From NCBI GenBank assembly GCA_947179155.2, contig OX359282.1, positions 3,278,001-3,342,000 on the forward strand: 64,000 bases of DNA, given 5' to 3'. Below the pieces are notes generated by a model, which ran no database searches, was not told where the DNA came from, and worked only from the letters and a program-made list of their open reading frames with translations. Below, piece after piece: positions 1-12,649 of the stretch; positions within the stretch are counted from its first letter, which is position 1, and every line of letters starts with the position of its first letter. Source of the DNA: Hedera helix. Lineage: Eukaryota; Streptophyta; Magnoliopsida; Apiales; Araliaceae. The position numbers were made by a program, and so were the translations under genes.

Positions 1-608
1 TAAAGGATTAAAACCATATACAATCTCAAAAGGTGAATAATTATTAGCAGAATGAACATATTTATTATAAGCAAACTCAACATAAGGTAAACACTCTTCT
101 CAATGCTTTATGTTCTTTTTAATTATAGCCCTTAACAATGAAGACAAAGTTCTATTAACTACCTTCATTTGACCACCAGTTTGTGGATGACAAGTAGTAA
201 AAAATAACAATTTAGTACCCTATTTACATCACAAAGTCTTTCAAAAATAACTCAAGAACTTAGTATCACGATTAGAAATATTTGTTTTAGGTATTCCACG
301 TAATCTAGCAATTTTTCTAAAGAATAAATTAACAACATTGGAAGCATCATCAATTTTATGACATGGAATAAAATGCGTCATTTTAAAAAATCTATCCACG
401 ACCACAAAATAGAATCATGACCATTCTTAGACCTAGGTAAACCCAATAAAAAATCCATAGAAATATTAATCAAAGGCTCACTAGGTATAGGAAATGGTGA
501 ATATAAACAATGGGATTGAACACGTGACTTAGATTGACAACACGTAATACATTTACAAATTCTCTTTACATCACGTTTCATATACGACCAATAAAAATAT
601 TCTTGCAA
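1..608 (-). pseudogene. Ty3/gypsy integrase fragment, decayed
   Basis: Read on the minus strand from 608 downwards, this encodes the zinc-binding region of a retroviral-type integrase (CITCCQSK at about 555-535) followed by the start of the catalytic core (ISMDFLLGLP, first catalytic Asp present). The ORF 608-378 is open, but downstream the frame is damaged. In the usual SDRD motif the catalytic Asp has become Asn (SNRD, about 268-279), an in-frame stop follows, and the usual catalytic Glu is Lys (GGQMKVVNRT, about 145-175). Two of three DDE residues are therefore lost. The wording (DFLLGLPR, FEIVYGFKPL) is typical of plant chromoviruses. Protease, RT and RNase H, expected above 608, are missing: an LTR of the same orientation starts at 609. 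The fragment runs off the left edge of the window. Confidence 0.85.
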
Positions 609-3084
609 AACAGTTCATCTTTGCACTATGGGACAAAGATATTCAAATATCACCAACGGTCATGATTATACCAGTATTAAGCCTTTGGTCATAATCATAC
701 CAAATAACAGTTCATCTTTGTACTACGAGCCAAAGATATTCAAATATCACCAACGGTTATGATTATACCAGTATTCAGCCTTTGGTCACAATCATACCAA
801 ACAACAGTTTTTCTTTGCCCCTGGCCAAAGAGAACATTCACCACGTGCCCTAAAAGACACAATAATTATATCGCCTTTATCCTATTATCTGTGCCCCAGG
901 CCACAGATATTCACAACAAAATGATTCTTGATGATTAGAATAATAACAGCAAATATAAATGATGAATTAGAAGAAACAGTATGATCAATAAATATTGAAA
1001 GTTTATGATTTTTCTTTGTGCAGATTCAAATAATGTCCAAATTGTCAACATGATGTGGACTCAAATTCAAGAATGATATTCAAGATCCACAGTTCAGAAT
1101 AACGGTTAAAGTTCAATAGAATGTTTTAAAAAAATAGGAAGACTCAATTGAAATGATATTAGATGAAGCGCAAACTATTAAAGAACATATAATCATTTCA
1201 GGAAAACTTTACCAACAAAAGACAAATAAGCAATGAATACGAAGAGTAATTCACCAAACATGCGGTAGTCTGCGTAGTCATATTATTCTCAGAGATTAAT
1301 AAGGAATGAATACGAAAGGTTATTCACCAAACATGCGGTAGTCCGCGTAGTCAAGTTATTCCCACAAATTAATAAGGAATGAATACGAAAGGTTATTCAC
1401 CAAACATGCGGTAGTCCGCGTAGTCATGTTATTCCCACAAATTAATACATGAAAATAAATGACACATATTAAGAGTAAGAATGAAATGATATTATTTTTG
1501 AGAATCAAAGAATGATAATCCCTTATCGTAGTAAGTTTGAATAATGGAAGATGAAAAAGATGGTATCCCTTACCTTATCACGTGACTGGATATTGATAAA
1601 AATGAGGTTGATTAACCTATATATTTATAATATAATTAGTAATTATCACATATAATTTCATGGTGTATACCAATTCGTATGAAATCATCAAAAATGATTT
1701 GATAGAATAAAGTAGAATAACTTCAATATAGTTTTTGAAAGAAAATAATATTTCAAAATAAATCTTCCAAATGAAGTTTTTCAAAATAAATCTTCTAAAA
1801 GAAAAGTCTTCTAAAAGAAGATTTATAAACACCGTGTGACGTGTATGGTTGCTTATATAACTTTTATAAAAAGACTTACTTGAACAATACTCGTACACTT
1901 ATAGATCTTCACACATACTTAAGATGGCTTTAGCACACTCAAATAAAACTTGCACAAAATAATATTTAGAGAGTGAAAGAAAGAATAAACAAGAAAGTTT
2001 TTATGAAAAATCCTTAAGTTAAGGCCTCTATTTATAGCCTAAATCCAAGATTTCTTAATTTAATCAAAATCATTCATTTTATTATCTTTAATCTATACCA
2101 TTAATCTAATAAAACAACTAACAATTAACTGTATATATAAAACAACAAACTTTATATATAAATCAATTATCTTTATATATAAAACAACAAACTTTATATA
2201 TAAAATAATTAACTTTATATAAATCAATTAACTTTATGTATAAAACAATTAACTTTATATATAAAATAATTAATTTTATATAAATCAATTAACTTTATAC
2301 AAATAACTTTATATAATTTATTATAATAAAAATAAATAAATTTATCAATTCAATTATTCAACAATAATTCACAATAATTCATTATTATGACTAACTGTTA
2401 TAAATGCAGTATAGTTGGCTTTCTGAGTTAGATAAACAGATAGATTAACTAATAATATAATGCAACAGTTTAATCAACATCATAAAAGAGATAACAAAAA
2501 TGCTGAAAATAAATAAGAAAATAGCACGTTACTGTGTAATGACAATTATTGGTTCAGTAATGTGAATTACTATGCATATGCTACTGTGACAATTATCAGC
2601 TCAATAACATAATTATTATGCATGTGACAATTATTGGTTCAATAAAGTCAATATAGTACAATAGCCACTTTATCAGTTCAATAATATGAAATACTGTGCA
2701 ATACCGTGTGCTACTGTGAAATACCGTGTGTTATTATGCAATACCGTGTTTTACTATTCTTTTACCACCGGTATATTAACAGTTAAAAATGATAGTACCG
2801 TTGACCATTTTTATTTAAAAAGGTTAAAGTTGTCGTTTTCTATATCCGACAATAATTCGTTGTGGGGGGTCCACTAATGTTTGGTTATTTCAACTCCGTC
2901 GTACGAATCGAATATTCCCCGACAGAACGAATATTTCCCGACAAAACGAATATTCTCCGACAAGATAAAATTTGTACAAAATATTTTTAACTTTAACTTT
3001 TGTTAATTTATTCATTTACCGTTTCAGGAAAAAAAATATATGAGAAAAATGTAAATTGTATTTCATAAAAGTCGGGGTCTTACA
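609..3084 (-). repeat. 3'-truncated long LTR of a Ty3/gypsy element
   Basis: On the minus strand this sequence starts TGTAAGACCCCG at 3084 and aligns throughout with the solo LTR at 6813-9797 in inverted orientation. Shared landmarks are the repeated AATATTC/GACAA(A)ACG block (2905-2965), the 73-bp repeats (1225-1443), and the CTTTGG/CATCTTTGCAC block (610-840). About 570 bp of the LTR 3' end is missing and it runs straight into integrase at 608, so the parent element lost the end of its 5' LTR plus gag and most of pol. It contains short tandem blocks of CTTTATATATAAA type (about 2125-2300) and ATACCGTGT type (about 2690-2750). Small apparent ORFs inside it are not genes. Confidence 0.85.
1225..1443. 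repeat. Three 73-bp tandem repeats inside the LTR
   Basis: Three units begin at 1225, 1298 and 1371, each starting AATAAG(G/C)AATGAATACG and containing ACATGCGGTAGTC. Units 2 and 3 are nearly identical. The same triplication, reverse-complemented, is present at about 8268-8486 in the related solo LTR, so it predates both insertions. Confidence 0.85.
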
Positions 3085-3641
3085 ATTCTCATGTGAGCGT
3101 ATTAGGCCTGATTAGCTATGAAGCTAAACATAATATAGACAATCTATTTGTGCTAGTAAATACATAGCTCAACATCACATCTATCATCTTGTATTCTATC
3201 TGGTAATTGTGATAGGTATTGTTAATTTTTAATTGCTATATATTTTATTTTTGATATTATTATTTTATTATAATATGTGTCTTTATTGTGGTACATATAC
3301 ACATGCTCAGTTGCCCATTCAATTTTTGGAGGTTGAGAAATTAGGTGATATACTCATATACCTACTCAGTACGTAAGCAGCTTGCTCAGGATCTAATTGA
3401 AAGTAAAACAAAGAAAAAAGGCTCAAGTTTTTGTTGAATAATAATGAATAACAATTTTCCTTTATTTCAAATAAATTAAAAGTTATATGAATCCATGAAA
3501 GAGCATAGAACAATTGGATTTGCTTGTTGAACACTAAATCCTTTTTGCGACAACCAACATTCTCTTAAATAAATAATCTTACTTGAAAAAGTATTACAAT
3601 GCTCGAAAACAATTTTCTACCTAAGGTTAACTTTTAGAAAA
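3085..3641. other. AT-rich spacer, nothing recognised
   Basis: Noncoding flank of the truncated LTR. No gene, RNA or transposon end was recognised; the short open frame at 3319-3534 (minus) has no recognisable similarity. Confidence 0.5.
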
Positions 3642-3830
3642 TTGATATTTTCACAAGTTAATTTGATATTTTCACAAGTGGGTTCCATTTGATCTTGCGA
3701 AAATATCAAATTAGCTTGTGAAAATATCAATTCCATATGAGAATTAATATTTTCGTAAGTTAATTTGATATTTTCACAAGTGGGTCTCATTTAATCTTGT
3801 GAAAATATCAAATTAATTTGTGAAAATATT
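3642..3830. repeat. Double fold-back repeat (GATATTTTCACAAG family)
   Basis: The motif GATATTTTCACAAG and its complement CTTGTGAAAATATC alternate to give two adjacent imperfect hairpins of about 88 bp each (3642-3730 and 3743-3830) that are direct duplicates of one another. Each arm carries the motif twice. A more diverged copy with the same arms lies at 10866-10998. This looks like a MITE-type fold-back element, but no convincing TSD was seen. Confidence 0.7.
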
Positions 3831-4590
3831 CCCAAATTAGGTTAACTATTATACGTTCAACCAGGGACGAAGCTAGGACATGACTGAAGAGGGCCATGCC
3901 TATATATATATATATATATATACCAATTATTATATTAGCCAAGTGGGTAAAGAAGTTAGCCATTTCGGTAGCACTTGAGTAGAAAGAGCTGGGCATTAAT
4001 TGTACGGGAAGATCAAATGTATGTATTTATGCATATTATATAATTATATTATATAAGGAACAAGTGTATCTATAAATATAATTATATTATATAAGGAACC
4101 TTTTGTATATATACATATTATATCAGTCGTGAAGTGACCTTGGCTGCTCAGTGCCCAAGAAGTACAGCTCGTCTGAAATTTGAATCTTTATATACTTAAA
4201 CTATTAAGTCACTTACAATACTTAGTATCTTTAGTCTTTTTAACCCACCAGCCAAGCCTGAGAGAAAAAAGAGTATACACATAACACATTTAAAGAGAAG
4301 AATAAAAAAAAGAACCCTATAGAAAGTGAAGAGGAAGAAGAAATCCAGAAACTCTGTTGATCAACCAAAGCAAGAACAACCCAATGTTTAATACACTTCT
4401 CCACTCAACTTTAGTTAGCATGCTTATATAAATATATAATCAATTTATGTGATTGTTTAAGTGTTTCGTGGTTGCTAATTTGCTATCCCTATGGGTATTA
4501 ATGTGGGATCTTGAAGTGATGGATCGGGGTGTATCATGTATGTAGAAGTTATGTTAATGGTTATATACTTATATGTCTATATTACTTATG

Positions 4591-4606
4591 CCCCCCCCCC
4601 CCCCCC
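4591..4606. repeat. C16 homopolymer
   Basis: Sixteen consecutive C residues upstream of the transposase start; the length may be uncertain in sequencing. Confidence 0.9.
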
Positions 4607-4708
4607 AATGTGCAAAAACACACAATGCTTAGATTTTGACCTAATTATTACCTTAACTATGGACAAAGTCAAGATTTAATTGAATTTTTTATTTTTTGTT
4701 TTAGAATC

Positions 4709-6812
4709 ATGGGAAAATCATATACGATTGATTCATTTTTCAAAAGAAAACATGTTGACACATCTCTGCTTACCCTTGAGCCTAATGTTAAAACGTCTCT
4801 GCCTACCCTTGAACAAGAACAACGTTCTCTAAAATCACCAAGAATTGAAGTTAAAGAATGGGATATTAATTATTTGGAGAGTGATCCTGGAAAAAGTATC
4901 AAAATATGGAAATGTCGTGGTGATCTACCTGATGAAGTTCGACGAGCTTACATTAATTACAATCCATATCAGTGCATTCTTCCAGAGTACCCTTTGTATG
5001 GATCTGAAAAGCATTCTCGTTGCTTTCAATCATCATGGTTCAAGATATTTCCATCTTGGTTAGAGTATTCCCCTTCAAAGGATGCCGCATTTATTCTACC
5101 TTGCTATCTCTTTAACAAAAAAGGTGCACAACAAGGGCAAAATACTTTTTCAAATGATGGATTTAATAGTTGGAAGAAAGTAAGGAATGTGAAGGATTGT
5201 GCATTTTTGAATCACGTGGGAAAGATCCAAATTCATTACATAAAATTGCTCAAAAATCATGCGATGATCTAATGAATCAATCACAACATATTCAAAAAGT
5301 TATCGAGAAACAAACTTCTGAACAGCGTGCAAACAATCGGTTGTGACTTAAAGCCTCAATTGATTCAGTTCGCTATCTTACACTCCAATGTGTGACTTTA
5401 AGAAGTCGTGATGAAAGCAAAAGTTCCATCAATTGTGATAATTTTCTTGAATTGATAAGCCTTTTTGCTGAGTATAATGAAAATGTTGCAAATGTTGTGT
5501 TAGATAGGGCCCCTCAAAATGCCTCATATATGTCATCCCAAGTCCAGAAAGAGATTTTACTTGTTTACTCAATGAAAATTAGAAAGGCAATTTGTGAGGA
5601 GATCGGTGATGCAAAATTTTGTATTCTTGTTGATGAAGCTCGGGACTAGTCAAAAAGGGAGCAAATTGTTATTGTTATTAGATTTGTTAACAAAGATGGT
5701 TGTATTCGGGAGCATTTTTTTGGTCTTATACATGTATCATATACGAAGGCGTTAACTTTAAAGAACGAGATATTTTTTACTCTTTCTCGTTATGATCTTG
5801 ACTTTCACAATATTCGAGGTCAGGGATATGACGAAACAAGTAATATGCAAGGTGAATGGAAATGGTTACAAGCTATAGCTGCTAATGAATGTCCATATGC
5901 ATATTATGTCCGTTGTTTTGCTCATCGTTTGCAATTGGCATTAGTTACAACATCTAGAGAAGTTACTTTTGTACATCAATTTTTTTCAAAATTAAGTTTT
6001 ATTGTAAATATTGTGGGCGCTTCTTGTAAATGTAACGATGAATTGAAAGCTGCCCAATCTTTCGATATTGCTCATTTTATTTCCATTGAAGAGCTTGAGA
6101 CTGGGACGAGAATGAATCAAATTGGTACTTTACAAAGGGCTAGAGATTCATGATGGGGTTCTCATTTAAGGTCTCAGTCTAGCTTGATAAAAATGTTTAG
6201 TGCAACTAGTCAGATTTTATTGAACATCATCGATGATGAAACTTGGGATCAATGTGGAGATGCTGATTCGGCTTATACTTCTTTGACTTCTTTCGAATTT
6301 TTGTTCATCTTGCATCTTATAAAAGCAATTATGTCCATCACTAATATGCTTTCTCAAGCTTTGCAGCGAAAGTCTCAAGATATTTTAAAAGCTATGCAGC
6401 TTGTGAAAACCACAAAGAAACTTATTCAAAAGTTGAGAGATGATGGATGTGATACTTTCATAATGAAGGTGAAGTCTTTTTGTGAACGACATACAATAGT
6501 TGTCCCAGATTTAGATGCTTTATATGTTGAGAGAAGATGCCGAACTCGACATCAGCAAGATAAATTTACAGTGATTAAGTATTATCGGATAGATATATTT
6601 GCAGCTATAATAGACTCTAGTTGTAAGAGCTAAACAATAGGTTTAGTGAGCATAAAGTGAAGTTACTTATTCTTAGCTCTACATTAGATCCTCAAAATGG
6701 GCATACGTCTTTCAGTATTCATGATATTTGTAAGCTTATGGATGAATTTTACCCCAAAGACTTCACAGAGTATAAGAGAGATGACTTAAGGATACAATTG
6801 CAACATTACGAA
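4709..6812 (+). pseudogene. hAT transposase pseudogene, 5' part
   Basis: Starts at ATG 4709 (MGKSYTIDSFFKRK). This matches the plant family of hAT-related transposases often annotated as zinc finger MYM-type protein 1-like or TTF-type zinc finger proteins. A TTF-type zinc-finger-like region (YQCILPEYPL...SSWFKIFPSWLEYS) spans about 4965-5070, followed by a DUF4371/RNase H-like core (CILVDEARD at about 5623-5649; GQGYDETSNMQGE at about 5820-5856; YVRCFAHRLQLALV at about 5907-5948). The gene is broken: a frameshift near 5220, in-frame stops near 5343, 5647, 6151 and 6631, and a frame change before 6657. At 6812 it is cut by a solo LTR; the frame resumes at 9800. In intact relatives the protein directs excision and integration of the transposon; this copy cannot be functional. 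Confidence 0.9.
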
Positions 6813-9797
6813 TGTAAGACCACGAATTTTATGAAATACAAAATTTAATTTTTCTTTATATATATATTTCTTCCTGAAACAGTAAGTGATTAAATTGATA
6901 AAGTTAAAAGATAAGGATGTTATGTGCAAATTTTATTTTGTCGGACAATATTCGTTTTGTCAGGGAATATTCGTTTTGTTGGGGAATATTCGTTTTGTCG
7001 GGGAATATTCGGGTCGTACGACCGCGCCGAAATAACTAATCATTGGTGGACCCCACAACGAAATATTTGTCGGATATAGAAAACGACAGAAGTAACCTTT
7101 TTAAATAAAAATAGTCAACGGTGTTATCACTTTTAACTGTTAAAATATCGGTGATAAAAGAATACTAACATACGGTAATTCATGGTATTTTACTGTAGCA
7201 TACGGTATTCTACAGTAGCACACAGTATTGCACAGTATCTCATATTATTGATCTGATAACGTGATCATTGCACAGTATTCATCAATAATTATTGTTACAC
7301 AGTATTTTGCATTATTGATTCAATAATTGTCATTACACTGTATTTCATATAATTGAGTCAATAATTGTTATTGCACTGTCTTTTAAAATTATTGAACCTA
7401 ATAATTGTCACAGTAGCAAATATACAGTATTAAATATTATTAAATTAATATTTTATCAGTATCATGTTCTTAAATTATTGTTGAATTATTGTTATCATAG
7501 TTGTGGCATTACCTGAATTATTGTATACTTAATGAGTAGTTTATTTTTAATAATAATTTATATTGTGAATAGTAAGAAATATGTGGACCCATTGGTGGGG
7601 CCCACATGAGTTGGTGAAGTTTGAAATTGGAGAATTTGAGAATTTGTACGCACGAGGCTACTGCATTGCCAACAACCCCCACTAACCATGCACAGTACCT
7701 TTTATTTTCCTATAAATAGCTTTCTCAGTTGAATAGAAAAATCACGTCTAAAACATAAAATTTTTCTATAAGTCTTTTATTAAAGAGTAGTAATTTCATA
7801 AATTCTTATTTTTCACGGTATTCATAAATCTTCCTTTAGAAGACTCTTCTTTAAGAAGATTCATTTTTAAAAAGCTTTCTTTAGAAGATTTATTTTGGAA
7901 TATTATTTTAAAAACTATTTTAAAGTTGTTATATTATACTACAAAAATTATGTTAAATATATATAATTTTGATAGTTCATATTATACGAATAATCATACA
8001 CTTTGATATTTATATGTGGTAATTACTAATTATATTATAAATATATAGGTTGATCAACCTCATTTAAATCAATATTCAGTCACGTGTTAAGGTAAGGGGT
8101 ATCATTCTTTTCATAATCATAAATGATATTATTTTCTTACTTGTAAGGGATGTCATTTTATTTCATACTCTTAAACTTATTACTGTAAGGAATAATCATT
8201 CTTTGATTCTCGAAAATAATATCGTTTCTTTCTTACTCATAAGATGTGTCATTTATTTCCATGTATTAAATTGTGGGAATAACCTTATGGCACGGATTAC
8301 CGCCTGTTGGTGAATAACCTTTCGTATTCATTCCTTATTAATCTATGAGAATAACCTTACTGCGCGGATTACCGCCTGTTTGGTGAATAAATCTTCGTAT
8401 TCAAATTTTATTAAATTGTGGGAATAACCTTACTGTGCGGATTACTGCCTGTTGGTGAATAACCCTTTGTATTTATTTCTTATTGGTCTCTTGTGGAAAT
8501 AATTTTTTTACACGAATTATCACATGACACTTTTATTCCATATTCGTTTGTAATATCATTTTCTTTCATATTCGTAAGTGATATAATTTTTCTTTATACT
8601 CATAAGGGATACCATCTTTTTCATCTTTTATTATTCAAACTTACTATAGTAAGGGATATTATTTCTTTTATACTCTTAACTTACTATGGTAAGTACTATT
8701 TGATAAAGTTTCCTGAAATAATTATATGTTCCTTAATAGTTTGTGCTTCATCTAATATTATTTCAACTGAACCTTCCTATTTTTTCTAAACATTTCTATT
8801 GAACTGTAACCGTTATTCTGAACTGTGGATCTTGAATATCATTTTTGAATTTCACTCCACATCATGTTGACAATTTGGACATTATTTGAATCTGCACAAA
8901 GTAAACTTCCGATACTTATTGTTTATACTATTTCTTCTGTTCATCATTTGTATCACTGTTATTTATACTAATCATCAAGAATCAAGCTGTTGTGAATATC
9001 TGTGGTCGGGGGCACAGATGCGATATAATTGTTGAACAGGTGATAGGTTAAAGGCGATACATCTGTTCGGTGTCTTTTATGACTTGTGGTGAAAGTTCTC
9101 TTTGGCCCGTAATGCAAAGATGAACTGTTGTTTGGTATGATTATGGCCAAAGGTTGAATACTGGTATAATCACGACCGTTGGTGTTATATTGAATATCTT
9201 TGGCCCGTAGTGCAAAGATGAACTGTTGATTTTCATGATTATGACCAGGAACTGTGAGTTTGTATTCTCATGGTCAGTGGTGTTTCAGATGATAAAAGTT
9301 GATGATATTTTTCCTAAAAAGAGAAGAAAGTAGACACTATAGTCTGCATTATTCTTCTAATAGATTGTTCATTCCGCTGCTATTATTGATCTGAACGTTG
9401 TTCAAAAATTTAACTGTAGTTTTTGATAGAAACCTTCTAGTCTATTGTATTATATCAAGAACTCAACTGTTGAAGGCTAATGATAATTTATTCGTCATTA
9501 TCTTAGTCATGATATTATTTACTGGGCTATTTGAGCTCACCCTTTCTTTTTGTTCTATTATTTTTCAACAGGAGATGAGAACGTAGTTAGGTCTAGCCGG
9601 GGGATGGAGTGAGAGTCCGAGGGATATCTATCGTAGTCTTCACGTGTTGTAAAATAGTGTGGCAATAATAGTGAAGACTTAGTTGTGTATTATTATACAC
9701 TGTATTATTAAACGTTGTATTACCTTGTAATAATTTTGTTGTAGTCTTTTGACAACTCAAGTTTGGGTTGTGTGAGCCCAGATTTGGGGGTGTCACA
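6813..9797 (+). mobile_element. Solo LTR of a Ty3/gypsy element inside hAT
   Basis: Begins TGTAAGACCACG (6813) and ends GGGGGTGTCACA (9797), with 5-bp flanks ACGAA (6808-6812) and ACGAG (9798-9802), a TSD with one mismatch. No gag or pol lies within, so it is a solo LTR left by LTR-LTR recombination. Length is 2,985 bp. It is the same family as 609-3084 in opposite orientation and supplies the missing 3' end of that copy. It contains a block of four degenerate repeats (TCG(G)GGAATATTCGTTTTG type, 6945-7010) and three ~73-bp repeats (about 8268-8486). A TATA-like stretch (CTATAAATAG, 7711-7720) may mark the LTR promoter. Small open frames inside are not genes. Confidence 0.92.
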
Positions 9798-10126
9798 ACG
9801 AGTTTGATGTACTCCAACATCAAGAATTTCAAAAGTTGTCAAACTATTTTTGATCTTTGTCAATGGTTGGTGAAATCTAGAAAGTCAAAAATCTATCCAC
9901 TAATCGATAGACTAATCAGGCTTGTTCTAACTCTTCCAATTTCTACCGCAACTATAGAACGTGCACTTTCAATTATGAGTCATGTCAAATTTGAATTTCG
10001 AAACAAGATGGAGGATGAATATCTTACAAATTCTCTTATTGTCTACATTGAAAAAAAAATTGTGAAACAGTTCAGTACATAATCAATCATAGATGGATTT
10101 CGTGATTTGAAAGAACATAGGGTGTA
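9798..10126 (+). pseudogene. hAT transposase pseudogene, 3' part (dimerisation domain)
   Basis: After the 5-bp duplication the frame resumes exactly where the 5' part stops (codon GAG at 9800-9802 duplicates GAA at 6810-6812). A further frameshift lies near 9840-9855. Beyond it the reading LCQWLVKSRKS, VLTLPISTATIERALS and NKMEDEYLTNSL is the classic hAT C-terminal dimerisation region (Pfam Dimer_Tnp_hAT type). A TAA at 10080-10082 ends the open frame; a few more family-like codons follow to about 10126. This piece and 4709-6812 were one gene before the LTR inserted. Confidence 0.9.
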
Positions 10127-10294
10127 ATTCCGACAAATCTTTGATCTGTTCTAAAAGATTTTTTGTTGCTATGTTTTGTTGTCTTTGTCAAAACAAATTC
10201 TATTACTACATTATCTTTATTTTAGTAAAAATTTGTTTTGTAAAAATATTTTTCTCCCTCCGGATCAAATCCTGACTTTGTCCCTACATTCAAC

Positions 10295-11340
10295 CTTAAT
10301 ATATGTGGTTCAAAAGTTCTTCATCACACTCTTTTGCATCTCTTTACATCTCTTCAATCCCAACTCCGTTTAAAAAAGCTCAATAGATTCTTGCTGATAA
10401 AATATAAATATAAATATAAATATAATTTTATTTAACAAAATATAAATATAAAATTTAAGAATCAAAGAATAAAAGTCCAAAAGTCATTCCATCCTTATTT
10501 TGCCCAACCGAAAGCTACACGTTATTCTTGATTCCAAATTTTAAAGGACGTACACGGTCCCTGCCTTCTCCATTTCCCACTGAACTTGAAAGGATGTTTT
10601 TTTAGGGTGAAATTTAAGTTACTAGAAATTATTAAAGGATAAACTCCATCTGTTTTAAATAATGGATTCGATCTATAAAATTTGTGGTTGAATGATATAT
10701 TGTTGTCCATAGTATTATATATACTCTTTGTAAGTTTAACGGTGTTGTACGATAATAAAATTTTAATGATAAATTTAAAAATATTGTGTCATTTTATTCT
10801 ACTAATTGTTATATTTTAGATCTAATATTAGACACAATCACGCAAAAATTATATTAAAAATAAAGAGAATTGATATTTCTACAAAAAAAATTGATATTTT
10901 GGCAATACTTTACTTACATAAATAGTAAATGAGGTCTACTTTTATGTGAGTATAACCTTGTAAAAATATCAATTTTCATTGCGAAAATATCAATTCACGA
11001 AATAAAAAATAAAAAATACACAATATATTCGAATTCATCAAATTATAATTACTCTTGCATATATGATGCATTCATTAATATATCTCGTACATTCTATAAT
11101 AATTTATACATCAAACATGATTTATATAGCAATTAAAAAGTTTTACATGTTATAACACGAGTTCAAACACATAACATCCAAAGTAATAGATAAACAAAAG
11201 ATTGGACTATTGGTTGGACCCGTTGAAGTAGAGCCAATCCCAACACTAATATTAAAAAAGTACTCTTTTTTTGTGATTAAAAAAATATAAATGAGATTTT
11301 TTTGTGTGTGAAATATAACGGTTTTCCAAATTAAATTATA
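10295..11340. other. AT-rich intergenic DNA
   Basis: No gene recognised. It holds an (AAATAT)n-like run near 10400-10455 and, at 10866-10998, a diverged fold-back copy related to 3642-3830 (TTGATATTT arms facing AAAATATCAA arms). Confidence 0.5.
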
Positions 11341-11593
11341 CTCTCTTCATTCTATATTATTTAATTATTATTGACTTTTTAAAATTAATTAAAAAAAAAT
11401 TTAAACTCAAAATTGATATATATATTTTTAACTTTACCCAATACAATGATGAATATTATAAATTATCTGTAAAGTATTACTCATTATAAATTTTATTGTT
11501 TTATAATTTTTAATAAATTATTTTAATTTTAAATTTAAAAATATTTCAAATTAAAAAAATTAATAATAATTATATAATTTATAACAGAGGAAG
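11341..11593. mobile_element. Stowaway-like MITE
   Basis: Inverted ends start CTCTCTTCATTCTATATTAT and CTTCCTCTGTTATAAATTAT (complement of the right end), both leading into ATAATTATTATT(G/A)A, with TA at 11339-11340 and 11594-11595. The length of 253 bp, TA target and CTCCCTCCGT-type ends fit Tc1/mariner-derived Stowaway MITEs. Noncoding. Confidence 0.75.
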
Positions 11594-12363
11594 TACTACA
11601 AATAAAAGAGGATGTTCCGGTCATCTCAAATAGTCTCTAGATTGGATTTATTTATTTTTATTTTGGAAAACTTTATAAGCCGGGTCCGTGATTAAGACCT
11701 CTGAATAATTTGGACAATAAATGTATTCATTCCCATCTCATGTGCAGTATAGCCCATTTTTGCCGGGAGGTGGACTTCAATTTGATATATAATAAATATT
11801 CCCAGCTGTTGCAATGAATTCAACCGGGACAACTACCTCCTTCCCCATTATAGAATGCAAAATAAAAATAAAAATAAAAATAAAAAGAGAAGACTTTTTT
11901 TTTGTAGTAATATTTTTTGTTTTTTCTTTAGTATAAAAATTAATAAGGAACAAAATAAATATAAATAAATGCATAAATAAAATTATGAGGAATGATGCGG
12001 TTAAAGTAGCGTGAATTTAAAATAAAACACGGGAATACGCTATTTTTAAAAGTGATTCATGTTATCGTGACAAGATCAATATTCGATCCAATGTAAGGTG
12101 TCACTGATATGTTATCTCTAAAATACAATAACCTAGTTGTCACATTATTATTCTCAATGAAATTAGCATAATGCAGAGAGTCTGAAACTTCATAAAAACC
12201 AACCAAAATTAAGTTTAATAGCAAAATATATTTACATATTTCTCGTAAATATATGGGGAACGATTCATAAGAAGTATTTGTTATGAATTTTTATACAGTA
12301 TACACCATTTAAACCTTTTAAAATAAGAGGTAATGACCAGGATTAGAGACATTCGCTACTATT
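11594..12363. other. AT-rich spacer, nothing recognised
   Basis: No coding or transposon signal beyond poly-A/T and AAATAAAAATA runs near 11870-11890. Confidence 0.5.
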
Positions 12364-12649
12364 TGTAGACACCTAAATATTGCACTTGTCTACTAACCTG
12401 GGCAGGAGGGCAAAATCGTCATTTTTCATGGCCTGCGAGAGGGAATGGTGAATTTCAGCACAGTCATGACAAGTAAACACGACAACGAATTGACATCGAA
12501 TTACGCGATACAGGGATACGAATTGATCCAGACGAACCGAAACAGTCAATACAGCCTACCAACAGTCCGCAGACTGCGAGATACAAATAATACAGCAAAA
12601 AATGATGATTTAAGTCTGCATGACACGAGAATCAAGGAAAAAAAGTCTG

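Larger units (their letters stand above)
3862..10286 (+). mobile_element. hAT-superfamily DNA transposon, nested insertion inside
   Basis: The left end CAGGGACGAAGCTAGGA (3862-3878) is an imperfect inverted match to the right end, whose complement reads TAGGGACAAAGTCAGGA (ending at 10286). It is flanked by an 8-bp TSD, CGTTCAAC at 3854-3861 and CATTCAAC at 10287-10294 (one mismatch), the length expected for hAT. It contains a decayed transposase with a C-terminal hAT dimerisation region. Removing the solo LTR at 6813-9797 and one TSD copy leaves about 3.4 kb, a normal size. Frameshifts and stops in the transposase mean it is not autonomous now. Confidence 0.9.

Noticed and set aside
8493..8789. 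98-aa hydrophobic ORF
   Set aside because: Part of the solo LTR; it covers the end of the 73-bp repeat block and AT-rich sequence, so the hydrophobicity comes from base composition.
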